Of a stretch of 49,708 bases of DNA, positions 24,216 to 32,990 are shown piece after piece. The DNA lies in NCBI RefSeq assembly GCF_003105155.1, contig NZ_QETK01000034.1:1-49708 (forward strand), given 5' to 3'. How positions within the stretch are numbered: position 1 is the stretch's first letter; the number at the start of each line of letters is the position of its first letter. Source of the stretch: Pseudomonas sp. SDI. Its GTDB lineage: Bacteria > Pseudomonadota > Gammaproteobacteria > Pseudomonadales > Pseudomonadaceae. The position numbers and the translations under genes were made by a program. The notes under the pieces are model-generated. The model was given only the letters and a program-made list of their open reading frames with translations, was not told where the DNA came from and searched no databases.

Positions 24216-25589
24216 TCAGCTCACCACGCGATAGCACGGCTCATACGCCGCGCCACCCGGCAGCTTCATCCGGTGCTGTTCGACGAATGCCTGCAGCAGT
24301 TTATCCAGCGGCTGCATCACCGCCGCATCGCCGTGGATCGTGTACGGCCCATGCTCCTCGATCAGGCGGATGCCCTTGTCCTTGACGTTGCCGGCGACAA
24401 TCCCGGAGAACGCCCGCCGCAGGTTTGCCGCCAGTTCGTGCGCCGGCAGCGCGCGGCTCAGTTGCAGGCCGGCCATGTTGGCGTGGGTTGGATCGAACGG
24501 ACGCTGGAAACCCTCCTCGATCTTCAGCAACCAGTTGAAGTGGAACGCATCGTTGCGCTCGCGGCGGAACTGCTTGACTGCCTTGAGCCCCTCGACCATC
24601 TGCCGCGCCACCTGGGCCGGGTCGTCGATGATGATCTCGTACAGCCGCTGTGCCGCCTCGCCCAGCGTGGCGCCGACAAAGGCATGCAACTGTTGCAGGT
24701 ACGGCTCGGCGCTTTTCGGCCCGGTGAGCACCACCGGGAACGGCAGCTCACGGTTGTCCGGGTGCATCAGGATGCCAAGCAGGTAGAGGAACTCTTCGGC
24801 GGTACCGGCGCCGCCAGGGAAGATGATGATGCCGTGGCCGACACGGACGAAGGCCTCCAGACGCTTTTCGATGTCCGGCAGGATCACCAACTCGTTGACG
24901 ATCGGGTTCGGCGCTTCGGCGGCGATAATGCCCGGCTCGGTCAGGCCCAGGTAACGGCCACTGCTCATGCGCTGCTTGGCATGGGCGATGGTCGCGCCCT
25001 TCATCGGGCCCTTCATCACGCCCGGGCCGCAGCCGGTGCAGATGTCCAGTTTGCGCAGGCCCAGCTCGTGGCCGACCTTCTTGGTGTACTGGTATTCCTC
25101 GCTGCTGATCGAGTGCCCACCCCAGCACACAACCATTTTCGGCTCGACGCCAGGGCGCAGGGTGCGGGCGTTGCGCAGCAACTGGAAGACGTAGTCGGTG
25201 ATGCCCTGGGAACTTTCCAGGTCGATGCTCATGCGGTCCAGTTCGCTTTCGGTGTAGACGATGTCGCGCAAGGCACTGAAGAGCATTTCCCGGGTGCTGG
25301 CGATCATTTCGCCATCGACGAAGGCATCGGCCGGGGCATTCAGCAGTTCCAGGCGTACGCCGCGGTCCTGCTGGTGGATACGCACCTCGAAGTCCTTGTA
25401 GGCATCGAGAATGGTCTTGGCATTGTCGACATGGGCGCCGGTATTGAGGATGGCCAGGGCGCATTGACGGAACAGCGTGTAGATACTGCCGGAGCCGGCT
25501 TCGCTCAACTGCTGTACTTCACGTTGGGAAAGTGTCTCCAGGCTGCCTTTGGGGCTGACCGAAGCGTTGATTACCTGTCTTGGGGTCAT
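24216..25589 (-). CDS. ppnN: Pyrimidine/purine nucleotide 5'-monophosphate nucleosidase PpnN (LOG family)
   Basis: Cleaves the N-glycosidic bond of nucleoside monophosphates to base and ribose 5-phosphate; in E. coli it is activated by (p)ppGpp. From ATG 25589 it has 457 residues, close to E. coli PpnN, and the N-terminus SPKGSLETLSQREV aligns with it. The LOG domain shows CTGCGPGVMKGPMKG at about 184-198 and the catalytic PGGAGTAEE at about 258-266. GGAA lies upstream of this start. The ATG at 25601 (MESRM) and much longer frames are less likely. Confidence 0.92.
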   Translation of the reverse strand: MTPRQVINASVSPKGSLETLSQREVQQLSEAGSGSIYTLFRQCALAILNTGAHVDNAKTILDAYKDFEVRIHQQDRGVRLELLNAPADAFVDGEMIASTREMLFSALRDIVYTESELDRMSIDLESSQGITDYVFQLLRNARTLRPGVEPKMVVCWGGHSISSEEYQYTKKVGHELGLRKLDICTGCGPGVMKGPMKGATIAHAKQRMSSGRYLGLTEPGIIAAEAPNPIVNELVILPDIEKRLEAFVRVGHGIIIFPGGAGTAEEFLYLLGILMHPDNRELPFPVVLTGPKSAEPYLQQLHAFVGATLGEAAQRLYEIIIDDPAQVARQMVEGLKAVKQFRRERNDAFHFNWLLKIEEGFQRPFDPTHANMAGLQLSRALPAHELAANLRRAFSGIVAGNVKDKGIRLIEEHGPYTIHGDAAVMQPLDKLLQAFVEQHRMKLPGGAAYEPCYRVVS

Positions 25590-25721
25590 TCTGGATTCCA
25601 TATGTGCGAAGCCCGCAAACGGCAGGGGCTCCGTAGGTGAACGCCAAACGCAGACGCACATAAGGTATTTAGCAGTTGAGTGGGGGGGATGGCAAACCTG
25701 ATGGGCCCGACTCAACGACCC

Positions 25722-25790
25722 AGCGCGGGACAAGCCCGTTCCCACAAGGGGCAGTGGTGCTTTCAGGTGGGCGCGGGCTCGCCCCGCGAT
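25722..25790. repeat. REP pair (REPIN-like)
   Basis: GCGCGGGACAAGCCCG at about 25724 and an inverted relative GCGCGGGCTCGCCCCGCGAT ending at 25790 flank a short spacer. It lies between the small exported protein gene (stop at 25798) and ppnN, both on the minus strand, and could end the upstream transcript. Confidence 0.75.
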
Positions 25791-25797
25791 GTGCTTG

Positions 25798-26058
25798 CTA
25801 CACTTCCTCGTTCTCGCGGCATTGCACCGCGAATCGGCTGCCATCCTGCCAGGCCGGGTATTCCTTGCGCACCTGCTGCTCGGCAGCCACCAGCGACGCG
25901 GCGGACACCGGCACGTCGCCCTGTCGCGCGGCGCTACCCTGGCCGCCGTTGATCGTCGTGTCATACACCTGGCAGTCGAAGAACTTGTTATCAGCCGCCA
26001 AGGCCAGCCCCGGTATAAGGGCCAGCACCAGCAGCGCAATGCCTGCATGTCTGTTCAT
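25798..26058 (-). CDS. Small periplasmic protein of unknown function
   Basis: The ATG at 26058 (GGAG eight bases upstream) gives 86 residues with a signal peptide (about 1-22, ending ALAA). The mature part has two Cys (FDCQVYD and VQCREN) that may form a disulfide. No family recognised. An earlier in-frame start at 26088 would lengthen the N-terminus ahead of the signal and is not favoured. It stands next to another small exported protein gene on the same strand. Confidence 0.65.
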   Translation of the reverse strand: MNRHAGIALLVLALIPGLALAADNKFFDCQVYDTTINGGQGSAARQGDVPVSAASLVAAEQQVRKEYPAWQDGSRFAVQCRENEEV

Positions 26059-26196
26059 GTTGATGCTCCGGCGTAAGCCGGCCGTCATTGGCCGGCCTGC
26101 CGATCATCAGCACAATCGGACCACGCCGATAGCGGCAGAAATACCAGGTGTGCAAGCCTTCCGGCAAACCGCCAGCGCGCCCGCCCCGACTATTGC

Positions 26197-26514
26197 TCAC
26201 CCCTGAAACTTCGGACAACTGCCCTGCTCGCTGTAGCGCAGGGTAACCAGTTGGCCGCTGCTGTCGGTGTAGGTCATCAGCATCGGCTGCGCATCGCAGG
26301 TGCGGCTGCTGCCAGTGCTGAAGAGCACGTTACGGATATCCAGCGGCATGCCGTACTGATAGTCGCGTACCTGCGGTGCGGCCATGCCATGGGCCTGGGC
26401 GTAGGCCTGAACCGTCTGTTCATGGGCGATCAGGCGCGGATCGTTGGCCGGCGCGGCCAGCGCCAGGGATGGCACCAGCAATGCGCCAAAGAGCAAACCT
26501 GTGCTGCGTTTCAT
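26197..26514 (-). CDS. DUF2790-like small exported protein
   Basis: 105 residues with a signal peptide (about 1-20, ending ALA). The mature segment VRDYQYGMPLDIRNVLF...CDAQPMLMTYTDSSGQLVTLRYSEQGSC has the YxYGMxLDIxxV...C...MTYxDSxGxxxxxxY pattern I associate with DUF2790, a pseudomonad family of secreted proteins, one of them induced by copper. Function unknown. The start has AGGTAAGGCTG upstream. Confidence 0.7.
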   Translation of the reverse strand: MKRSTGLLFGALLVPSLALAAPANDPRLIAHEQTVQAYAQAHGMAAPQVRDYQYGMPLDIRNVLFSTGSSRTCDAQPMLMTYTDSSGQLVTLRYSEQGSCPKFQG

Positions 26515-26667
26515 CAGCCTTACCTCGCATGAGCGAAACGGCGCGGCTCGGGCAAACGGTACGCCATGACGTTGCTACGAAAACCGTCTGCCAACCCAGG
26601 ATGACGCCCGAGCTGCGCACCTATTAACGGTCGGCAGACACGCTCTTGCAGCTTACCCCTGGCAGCG

Positions 26668-27420
26668 TTACAGGGCGATATCCAATACGTTGCGTAATTG
26701 TTCGGCGCGACCATCGGCAGCAGCGCTGACCAGCGCGTAGTTGTAATCGCCCTGCGACCAGTAGCTGGCCTGCAGCGTACCGTCGACGCGTTCGCCGCGC
26801 GGCATGCGCGCGTAGTGCTCACCGGGCGAGCGCAGGAACAGGCTGATCCGCTCGCCTTGGGCATCCTCGAACACCAGCAGCGCTGCCGGGCCCTGCTCGT
26901 TGCTCAGCAGCCGCGCGCCGACCGGAGTGAGGCCATAGGCCGACAGGTCCGGCAGTGGCGCCGCGTGCTGGAAATGCGCGCCCAGCCAGGCCTGCAGTTG
27001 CGCCGGTTGCTGCACCGCCAGGTCGAGTGTCGGCGCATAGGCGAACAACCGGTGTGCCTGCAGCGCATCGGCCATCGGCGGGGTGCTGGCCAGCAGGCTC
27101 GCTTCACGCGCCTGCCAGCCGCCGGCACCGCCCAGGCCCAGCGCCAGCACCAGCATCGCCGCCGTTGCCCAGCGCCGCTGCCGGCGGAGCTTCACCTGCC
27201 GACGCACGGCAAGCGGATCGAGCCGGGCCGGCACCGGCTGCTCGATCAGCCCGGCCAGCGCCGTGCGCAGCACGCGTGCATCGCTGCGCCAACCGTCGAT
27301 GCGCGCCGCCTGCTCGGGGTTGGCCGCCAGGTACAGCTCGACCTCACGGCGCCGTTCCGCGCTGAGGCGCTCGTCGACGTAGGCGTGCAATTCTTCTTCG
27401 GACGGAATCAACCGGCTCAT
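26668..27420 (-). CDS. Anti-sigma factor for the adjacent ECF sigma
   Basis: 250 residues. An N-terminal cytosolic helical domain begins SEEELHAYVDERLSAERRREVELYL, the usual anti-sigma start, but the zinc-binding HxxxCxxC of ZAS domains is missing. One transmembrane segment lies at about 84-103 and a periplasmic sensor domain of about 145 residues follows. Its start overlaps the sigma gene stop by four bases, so the two are translationally coupled. The inducing signal is not evident; the divergent haem genes suggest oxidative stress. Confidence 0.87.
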   Translation of the reverse strand: MSRLIPSEEELHAYVDERLSAERRREVELYLAANPEQAARIDGWRSDARVLRTALAGLIEQPVPARLDPLAVRRQVKLRRQRRWATAAMLVLALGLGGAGGWQAREASLLASTPPMADALQAHRLFAYAPTLDLAVQQPAQLQAWLGAHFQHAAPLPDLSAYGLTPVGARLLSNEQGPAALLVFEDAQGERISLFLRSPGEHYARMPRGERVDGTLQASYWSQGDYNYALVSAAADGRAEQLRNVLDIAL

Positions 27421-27926
27421 TTCAACCTCCGCAATGCCGGGGGCACTGGGTTGCCCTCGGCCAGTTCCCGCAGTGCCGCGCGTGCCCGCGACAGCCGCGA
27501 CATCACCGTGCCAATCGGCACATCCAGGGCCAGCGCGGCCTCCTTGTAACTCAGGCCTTCGACACTGACCAGCAAGAGCAAGGCGCGCTGCTCGGTGGGC
27601 AGGCGGGTGAACGCCGCCAGTCCGGCTTCGGCAAGGACAATGGCCTCGGTGCTGCCACCGCCCTCTTCTTCACGACCAAACCAGGCCAGCCAGCGCGCAT
27701 GCCGGCGTTCGCGGCGTTTACCGTCGATAAACAGCCGATAGAGAATCGAGAACAGCCAGGCGCGCAGGCTGGCCTCGGCCTGCTGCTGGGCGCGCCGGCT
27801 CAGGGCGCGCTCGACGGTGGCCTGTACCAGGTCGTCGGCGCTGCTGGCGTCGCGGGTCAGCGACAGGGCAAAGCGGCGCAGACGCTGGAGCATGTCGCGC
27901 AATTGGTCGTCGTCGAGGTGGTTCAT
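27417..27926 (-). CDS. ECF-type RNA polymerase sigma factor
   Basis: 169 residues. Region 2 is at about 10-75 (LRRFALSLTRDASSADDLVQATVERAL, RAWLFSILYRLFIDGKRR) and region 4 at about 105-155 (LPTEQRALLLLVSVEGLSYKEAALALDVPIGTVMSRLSRARAAL). It heads an operon with its anti-sigma gene and is divergent from the catalase-like and cytochrome b561 genes. This gene set recalls the ECF group described near catalase and cytochrome b561 genes (ECF26, from memory); the group needs an HMM to confirm. It probably reads its own promoter, since the same motif faces both ways. Confidence 0.92.
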   Translation of the reverse strand: MNHLDDDQLRDMLQRLRRFALSLTRDASSADDLVQATVERALSRRAQQQAEASLRAWLFSILYRLFIDGKRRERRHARWLAWFGREEEGGGSTEAIVLAEAGLAAFTRLPTEQRALLLLVSVEGLSYKEAALALDVPIGTVMSRLSRARAALRELAEGNPVPPALRRLK

Positions 27927-27966
27927 CGCTGCAATCCGGGCCTTGCTGGCGGTCAGTGTACGAGGC

Positions 27967-28027
27967 AGACGCGCCAGATCGAAAGTTATTCCCGAGCGCG
28001 TGGAATAAATCCACCGGGCAAGCGTCC
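27967..28027. promoter_or_regulatory. Divergent pair of matching ECF-type promoters
   Basis: Toward the catalase gene: GGAATA (28002-28007), 15 bases, CGTCC (28023-28027). Toward the sigma gene on the minus strand: GGAATA (27992-27987), 15 bases, CGTCT (27971-27967). The -35 elements lie back to back nine bases apart. GGAA-type -35 and CGTC-type -10 elements are characteristic of ECF sigma factors, so autoregulation plus activation of the divergent operon is the simplest reading. Confidence 0.72.
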
Positions 28028-28058
28028 TACCCGCTCATTCATTCACCGGAACGCCCCC

Positions 28059-29105
28059 ATGAGCACTCCGTTACACGGCCCGGCGCGCGCCGCCCGGCTC
28101 ACCGCCATCGGCCTGCTGGTCGGCGCCCTGGCCGCCGGTTTTGCCTATACCGCCGGCTGGATCGGCCCCGAGCGCCTGACCCCGGCGCGTATCATCGACA
28201 CCTTCGAGGCCCAGGCCGGGCACTACCCCGGTTATCGCAAGAACCACGCCAAGGGCCTCTGCGTCAGCGGCTATTTCCGCAGCAGCGGGCTGGCCGAACC
28301 ACTGTCGCGGGCGCGGGTGTTCAGCCAGCCGCGGGTGCCCGTAATCGGCCGCTTCGCCATCGGCGGCGCCAACCCGCTGGCGCCGGACACCAGCGTCGCG
28401 ACCCGCAGCCTCGCCGTGCAGTTCGCCAGCGACGACGGGCAACTCTGGCGCACTGGCATGAACACCCCGCCGGTGCTCGCTGTGAGCACGCCCGAGAGCT
28501 TCTATCAGCAAGTGCTGGCAATGAGCCCGGATCCGGCCACCGGCAAACCCGACCCGGCCCGGTTGCAGGCATTTTTTGCCGAGCACCCGGAAAGCGCAGC
28601 GTTCCGCCAGTGGGCCAAGGACTACAAGGCGACAGACAGTTTCGCCAACTCCAGCTTCCACGGCATCAACGCTTTCCGCCTGGTCGATGCCGGTGGCAAG
28701 GGGCATTACGTGCGCTGGCGCATGGTGCCGTTGACTCCGTTCGCGCCACTCCCGGCCGCGGTCAGCGATGCCGACTTCCTCCAGCACGACCTGCAACAGC
28801 GGCTGCAACAGGGCCCGCTGCAATGGCAGCTAATACTGACCCTGGCCGAAGCCGGCGACCCGGTCGACGACCCGGCTCAGCCCTGGCCGGCCGAACGCCG
28901 TGAGGTGAACGCCGGCACCCTGGTGATCGAACAGGTCGAGACCAAGGAGCAAGGTGCCTGCCGCGACCTGAACTTCGACCCGTTGATCCTGCCCAGCGGC
29001 ATCGAACCGTCGGCCGATCCGATCCTGGCCGCGCGCTCGTCCGCCTACGCCGAATCCTTCAATCGCCGCAGCCGCGAAGCGGCCGGCCTCGGAACCCGCC
29101 CATGA
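28059..29105 (+). CDS. Catalase-like haem peroxidase (SrpA family)
   Basis: 348 residues, much shorter than ordinary catalases. An N-terminal membrane anchor or signal (about 15-36) is followed by a minimal catalase fold. Distal histidine candidate: KNHAKGLCVSGYF near residue 65. The C-terminal RSSAYAESF segment carries the likely proximal haem-ligand tyrosine. Family members are periplasmic peroxidases acting on hydrogen or organic peroxides; the donor may be the cytochrome b561 encoded next, whose gene overlaps by four bases. ATG 28059 is chosen because an upstream extension would cross the divergent promoters. Confidence 0.85.
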   Translation: MSTPLHGPARAARLTAIGLLVGALAAGFAYTAGWIGPERLTPARIIDTFEAQAGHYPGYRKNHAKGLCVSGYFRSSGLAEPLSRARVFSQPRVPVIGRFAIGGANPLAPDTSVATRSLAVQFASDDGQLWRTGMNTPPVLAVSTPESFYQQVLAMSPDPATGKPDPARLQAFFAEHPESAAFRQWAKDYKATDSFANSSFHGINAFRLVDAGGKGHYVRWRMVPLTPFAPLPAAVSDADFLQHDLQQRLQQGPLQWQLILTLAEAGDPVDDPAQPWPAERREVNAGTLVIEQVETKEQGACRDLNFDPLILPSGIEPSADPILAARSSAYAESFNRRSREAAGLGTRP

Positions 29106-29641
29106 AGAGCACGCCCATGACCCCGTCGCACCCACACTTCCACCCCCTCGCCCGCCTGCTGCACTGGCTGATGGCCGGGTTGATCCTGGCGATGCTGTTC
29201 GTCGGCGTGAGCATGGTCGGCGACCTGTCGCCGCGCCACACCCTGCTGATCGGCGTGCACAAGCTGATCGGTCTGGCCTTGCTGGTACTGGTACTGATCC
29301 GCATCGGCGTGCGTCTGAAATACGCCCCGCCGCCGCTACCGGCCGACCTGCCAACGTTACAGCGCGTCGCCGCCAAGGCGTCGCACTGGCTGCTGTATGG
29401 GCTGATGCTGGCGATGCCATTGATTGGCTGGGGCATGCAGTCGGCCGGCGGTTACCCGCTGCCGCTGCAGCTACCGGCAGTGCTGCCACACGACCTGACC
29501 CTCTACGCCGTGCTGCGCCAGGCCCATGGCTGGCTGGCGTACCTGCTGTTCGCCACGGTGCTGGTGCACCTGGCGGCGGCGCTGATGCACGGCTTGGTCC
29601 GTCGCGACGGTGTATTGCGCAGCATGCTGTCTGGCCGCTGA
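29102..29641 (+). CDS. Cytochrome b561 (di-haem membrane electron carrier)
   Basis: 179 residues with four transmembrane helices. Haem-ligand histidines are visible in LARLLHWLMAG, GVHKLIGLALL, KASHWLLYGL and the last helix TVLVHLAAALMH. It probably passes electrons from ubiquinol to the periplasmic catalase-like protein, a pairing inferred from the four-base ATGA overlap and joint ECF promoter. A strong hairpin follows. Confidence 0.9.
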   Translation: MKSTPMTPSHPHFHPLARLLHWLMAGLILAMLFVGVSMVGDLSPRHTLLIGVHKLIGLALLVLVLIRIGVRLKYAPPPLPADLPTLQRVAAKASHWLLYGLMLAMPLIGWGMQSAGGYPLPLQLPAVLPHDLTLYAVLRQAHGWLAYLLFATVLVHLAAALMHGLVRRDGVLRSMLSGR

Positions 29642-29646
29642 AAAGC

Positions 29647-29672
29647 ACACCGCCGGCGATTGCCGGCGGTGT
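29647..29672. terminator. Bidirectional hairpin between cytochrome b561 and lolE genes
   Basis: ACACCGCCGGC (29647-29657) and GCCGGCGGTGT (29662-29672) form a perfect 11-bp stem with a GATT loop, five bases after the cytochrome stop and eight bases before the lolE stop. There is no strong T-tract on either side. Confidence 0.7.
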
Positions 29673-29680
29673 CGTTCGCG

Positions 29681-30925
29681 TTACTCGTAGCGCAAGGCGT
29701 AGGCCGGTTCGACCTGCGAGGCGCGCCACGCCGGGTACAGCGTGGCGAGGAAGCTCATGATCAGCCCGGCGCTGCAGATCAGCGCCACATCGCCCCACTG
29801 CAACTCCGACGGCAGGGTACTGATGAAGTACACGTCGGACGTGAAGATGTGCTGGCCACTGAGCCGCTCCAGCCAACCGACGATCTGGCTGACATTGAGT
29901 GCGGCAATCACCCCAAGCACGCCACCGATCAGGGTGCCGACCACACCGATCAGGCTGCCCTGCACCATGAACGTGCCCATGATCTGTGCCGGTGTGGCGC
30001 CGATGGTGCGCAGAATGGCGATGTCGGCGCCCTTGTCGTTCACCACCATGATCAGCGTGGCGATGATGTTGAACGCGGCCACGGCGATGATCATCAGCAG
30101 CAGCAGGCCGATCATGGTTTTTTCCATCTTCATGGCACTGAACAGGCTGCCCTGGGTGTGGGTCCAGTCATCGGCGCGGTACTGCTCGCCGAGCGTGGCG
30201 ACAATCGCCGCCGACACCTGCGGCGCGGCGTACAGGTCCTTGAGCTTGATCCGCACGCTCTGTACCTGGTTCGGTTGCCAGTGCTGCATCTGCGCGGCGT
30301 CGGCTACGTGGATCATACCCATCGAGCCGTCCAGCTCGGCACCGACCTTGAACACGCCGACCACGGTCAGACGCTGCATGCGCGGGGTAATACCGCCTGG
30401 CGCGCTGCTGACTTCGGGGACGATCAGGGTCAGCTTGTCGCCGACATTCAGACGAAAACGCCGCGCGGTGATCTCGCCGATCACTACACCGAACTCACCG
30501 GGCTTGAGGTCTTCAAGCCGGCCCTGGACGATATGCTCGGCGACGATCGAGACCTTGCCTTCCTGCGCCGGGTCGATGCCGCTGATCTGGATCGGTTGCA
30601 TCGAGCCCTTGTAGGAGAGCATGCCCTCCATTTCGGTGAACGGCACTGCGGCGATCACCTCGGGGTTCTTCAACGCTTCGGCGGCCACCGGCTGCCAGTC
30701 GTCCAGCGGCTTGAGCCCAACCAGGGTGGCGTGCGGCACCATGCCGAGAATCCGCGCGCTCATCTCGCGCTGGAAGCCATTCATCACCGACAACACCACG
30801 ATCATCGCCAGCACGCCCAGGGACAGGCCGATCATCGAGGTCATGGAAATGAACGAGATGAAATGGTTGCGGCGCTTGGCACGGGTGTAACGCGCGCCGA
30901 TAAAAATGGACAAGGGTCTGAACAT
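29681..30925 (-). CDS. lolE: Lipoprotein-releasing ABC transporter permease LolE
   Basis: Inner-membrane subunit of LolCDE, which extracts outer-membrane lipoproteins from the inner membrane and passes them to LolA. 414 residues: one TM near 27-50 (GLSLGVLAMIVVLSVMNGF), a large periplasmic domain to about 265, and three C-terminal TMs including GLLLLMIIAVAAFNIIATLIM. It is very similar to the lolC product of the same operon. The names LolC and LolE follow the usual Pseudomonas order C-D-E; the two paralogues could be swapped. Twenty-nine bases separate it from lolD. Confidence 0.92.
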   Translation of the reverse strand: MFRPLSIFIGARYTRAKRRNHFISFISMTSMIGLSLGVLAMIVVLSVMNGFQREMSARILGMVPHATLVGLKPLDDWQPVAAEALKNPEVIAAVPFTEMEGMLSYKGSMQPIQISGIDPAQEGKVSIVAEHIVQGRLEDLKPGEFGVVIGEITARRFRLNVGDKLTLIVPEVSSAPGGITPRMQRLTVVGVFKVGAELDGSMGMIHVADAAQMQHWQPNQVQSVRIKLKDLYAAPQVSAAIVATLGEQYRADDWTHTQGSLFSAMKMEKTMIGLLLLMIIAVAAFNIIATLIMVVNDKGADIAILRTIGATPAQIMGTFMVQGSLIGVVGTLIGGVLGVIAALNVSQIVGWLERLSGQHIFTSDVYFISTLPSELQWGDVALICSAGLIMSFLATLYPAWRASQVEPAYALRYE

Positions 30926-30954
30926 GAACGAAGCACCCAGTAAAAAAGAATGAA

Positions 30955-31638
30955 TCAGATCGCTACTAGGTGGCCTTCTTCCAGGCGCAGCACACGGTCC
31001 ATCTGCCGCGCCAGGTTGAGGTCGTGGGTCACCACCAGAAACGCCGTCTGCGACGAGCTGCTCAGTTCCTGCATGAGGTCCTGGATGCCCTGCGCGGTGT
31101 GCTGGTCGAGGTTGCCGGTTGGCTCGTCGAGCATCACCAGCCCCGGGCGGTTGACCAGTGCGCGGGCGATGGCCACCCGTTGGCGCTCACCACCGGACAG
31201 CTCGGCCGGCTTGTGGCTCAGCCGATGACCGAGGCCGACGCGCTTGAGCAGCGCTTCGGCGCGCTCGCGGGCCTCGGGGATCGGCGTGCGGCCGATCAGC
31301 AGCGGCATGCACACGTTCTCCAGCGCGGTGAACTCTGGCAGCAGGTGGTGGAACTGATAGACGAAGCCCAGCGCACGGTTGCGCAACAGGCCACGGGCAC
31401 GCTCGCCGAGCGCCGAGAGTTCCTCGCCGGCCAGCCAGACGCTGCCCTGGGTCGGCGTGTCGAGGCCGCCGAGCAGGTTGAGCAAGGTACTCTTGCCCGA
31501 ACCGGAGCTGCCGACGATGGCCACCCGCTCGCCAGGGTGCAGTTCAAGCTGCAGGTTCGACAGCACCTGGACCGACTCCGGGCCTTCTTCATAGGACTTG
31601 CCGAGGTTGCGGCAACTCAGTACGGCTTTATCACTCAT
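30955..31638 (-). CDS. lolD: Lipoprotein-releasing ABC transporter ATPase LolD
   Basis: Cytosolic ATPase that powers LolCDE. Walker A GSSGSGKSTLL near residue 43, signature LSGGERQRVAIARAL and Walker B LVMLDEPTG are all intact. From ATG 31638 it is 227 residues, the length I recall for Pseudomonas LolD. A second start at 31653 overlaps the lolC stop by eight bases and has GGAGG upstream, so five extra residues are possible. Confidence 0.95.
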   Translation of the reverse strand: MSDKAVLSCRNLGKSYEEGPESVQVLSNLQLELHPGERVAIVGSSGSGKSTLLNLLGGLDTPTQGSVWLAGEELSALGERARGLLRNRALGFVYQFHHLLPEFTALENVCMPLLIGRTPIPEARERAEALLKRVGLGHRLSHKPAELSGGERQRVAIARALVNRPGLVMLDEPTGNLDQHTAQGIQDLMQELSSSSQTAFLVVTHDLNLARQMDRVLRLEEGHLVAI

Positions 31639-31645
31639 GCCCAAC

Positions 31646-32896
31646 TCACTCATAACGTAGCGCCTCCGCCGGCTGGGTGCGCGCCGCGCGCCAGGCCGGA
31701 TACAGGGTGGCGAGGAAACTCAGGACCAGCGCCGCACCGCAGACCATCCACACGTCCTCGGCCATGACCTGGGACGGCAGGTAGTCGATGAAGTACACAT
31801 CGGCGTTGAGGAACTTGTGCCCGATCAGCCCTTCCAGGCCGGCAATCGCGGCGCTCACATTGAGCGCGGCAAGAATCCCGACCACCGCGCCGATCAGCGT
31901 GCCAACCACGCCGATGACGGTGCCCTGAACCATGAAGATGGCCATGATCTGCCCCGGCGTGGCGCCCAGGGTACGCAAGATGGCGATGTCGCCCTTCTTG
32001 TCGTTGACCACCATCACCAGGGTGGAAATGATGTTGAACGCGGCCACCGCAACGATCAGCAGCAGCAGCAGGCCGATCATGGCTTTTTCCATGCGGATGG
32101 CCTGGTACAGGTTGCCGTGGCTACGGGTCCAGTCGCGGGCGTAGAACGTATCCTCGCCCAACTGCTGGGCAATCGCCCAGGCCGTGCGCGGCGCCTGGAA
32201 CAGGTCGTCGAACTTCAGGCGCAAGCCCTGCACCTGGTCGGCCTGCCAGCGGTGCAGGCGCGACAGGTCGGAGAGGTTGGTCAGGCCCAGGTAGCCGTCG
32301 ATCTCGCCGGCACCGACATGGAAGATCCCGACCACGGTGAAGCGCTTCATGCGCGGGAACATCCCGGCCGGGGTCACGGTGACCTCCGGGGCGACGAAGG
32401 TCAGCTTGTCGCCGATGCCGACGCCGAGCTTGGCCGCCGCCTTGTCGCCGATCATGATGCCGAAGCTGCCGGGCGCCAGGTCATCGAGCTGACCTTCACG
32501 AATGAAGTGGTCGATGATCGACACCTGGCGCTCCTGTGCCGGATCGATGCCGTTGAGCAGCACCTTCTGCACCTTGCCGTCGTGGGTCAGCAGGCCCTGC
32601 ATCTGGGTGAACGGCGCCACCGCAAGAACCGAAGGATTCTGCTTTACTTTACTGGCAAGGGCGGGCCAGTCGCTGATCGGCTGACCGGTCTCCAGCGTGG
32701 CGTGGGGCACCATGCCCAGCACGCGGGTACGCATCTCGTGATCGAAGCCATTCATTACCGAGAGCACCACGATCATCACCACCACGCCCAGGGCGAGGCC
32801 GATCATCGAGGTCAGGGAAATGAACGAGACGAAGTGATTGCGGCGTTTGGCACGGGTGTAACGCGTACCGATGAAAACGAAAAGAGGTCTGAACAT
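31646..32896 (-). CDS. lolC: Lipoprotein-releasing ABC transporter permease LolC
   Basis: 416 residues, same topology as the LolE paralogue: an N-terminal TM with GLALGVVVMIVVLSVMNGF, a periplasmic domain (about 50-265) and three C-terminal TMs containing IMAIFMVQGTVIGVVGTLIG. It shares long stretches with LolE (RYTRAKRRNHF at the N-terminus and FLATLYPAWRA near the C-terminus), showing ancient duplication. First gene of the lolCDE operon and divergent from the PilZ gene. Confidence 0.93.
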   Translation of the reverse strand: MFRPLFVFIGTRYTRAKRRNHFVSFISLTSMIGLALGVVVMIVVLSVMNGFDHEMRTRVLGMVPHATLETGQPISDWPALASKVKQNPSVLAVAPFTQMQGLLTHDGKVQKVLLNGIDPAQERQVSIIDHFIREGQLDDLAPGSFGIMIGDKAAAKLGVGIGDKLTFVAPEVTVTPAGMFPRMKRFTVVGIFHVGAGEIDGYLGLTNLSDLSRLHRWQADQVQGLRLKFDDLFQAPRTAWAIAQQLGEDTFYARDWTRSHGNLYQAIRMEKAMIGLLLLLIVAVAAFNIISTLVMVVNDKKGDIAILRTLGATPGQIMAIFMVQGTVIGVVGTLIGAVVGILAALNVSAAIAGLEGLIGHKFLNADVYFIDYLPSQVMAEDVWMVCGAALVLSFLATLYPAWRAARTQPAEALRYE

Positions 32897-32990
32897 GTCG
32901 GGGCTTGTTCGGATGAAAGAGGAACGTCCTTGTGGCGAGGCTTGAGGAGCAGCTTTACACTCAGACCACCGCCGCTACCATGGGTTCGCC

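Noticed and set aside
25601..26048. N-terminal extension of ppnN
   Set aside because: It would cross a REP pair and a small exported protein gene, and E. coli PpnN aligns from the start at 25589.
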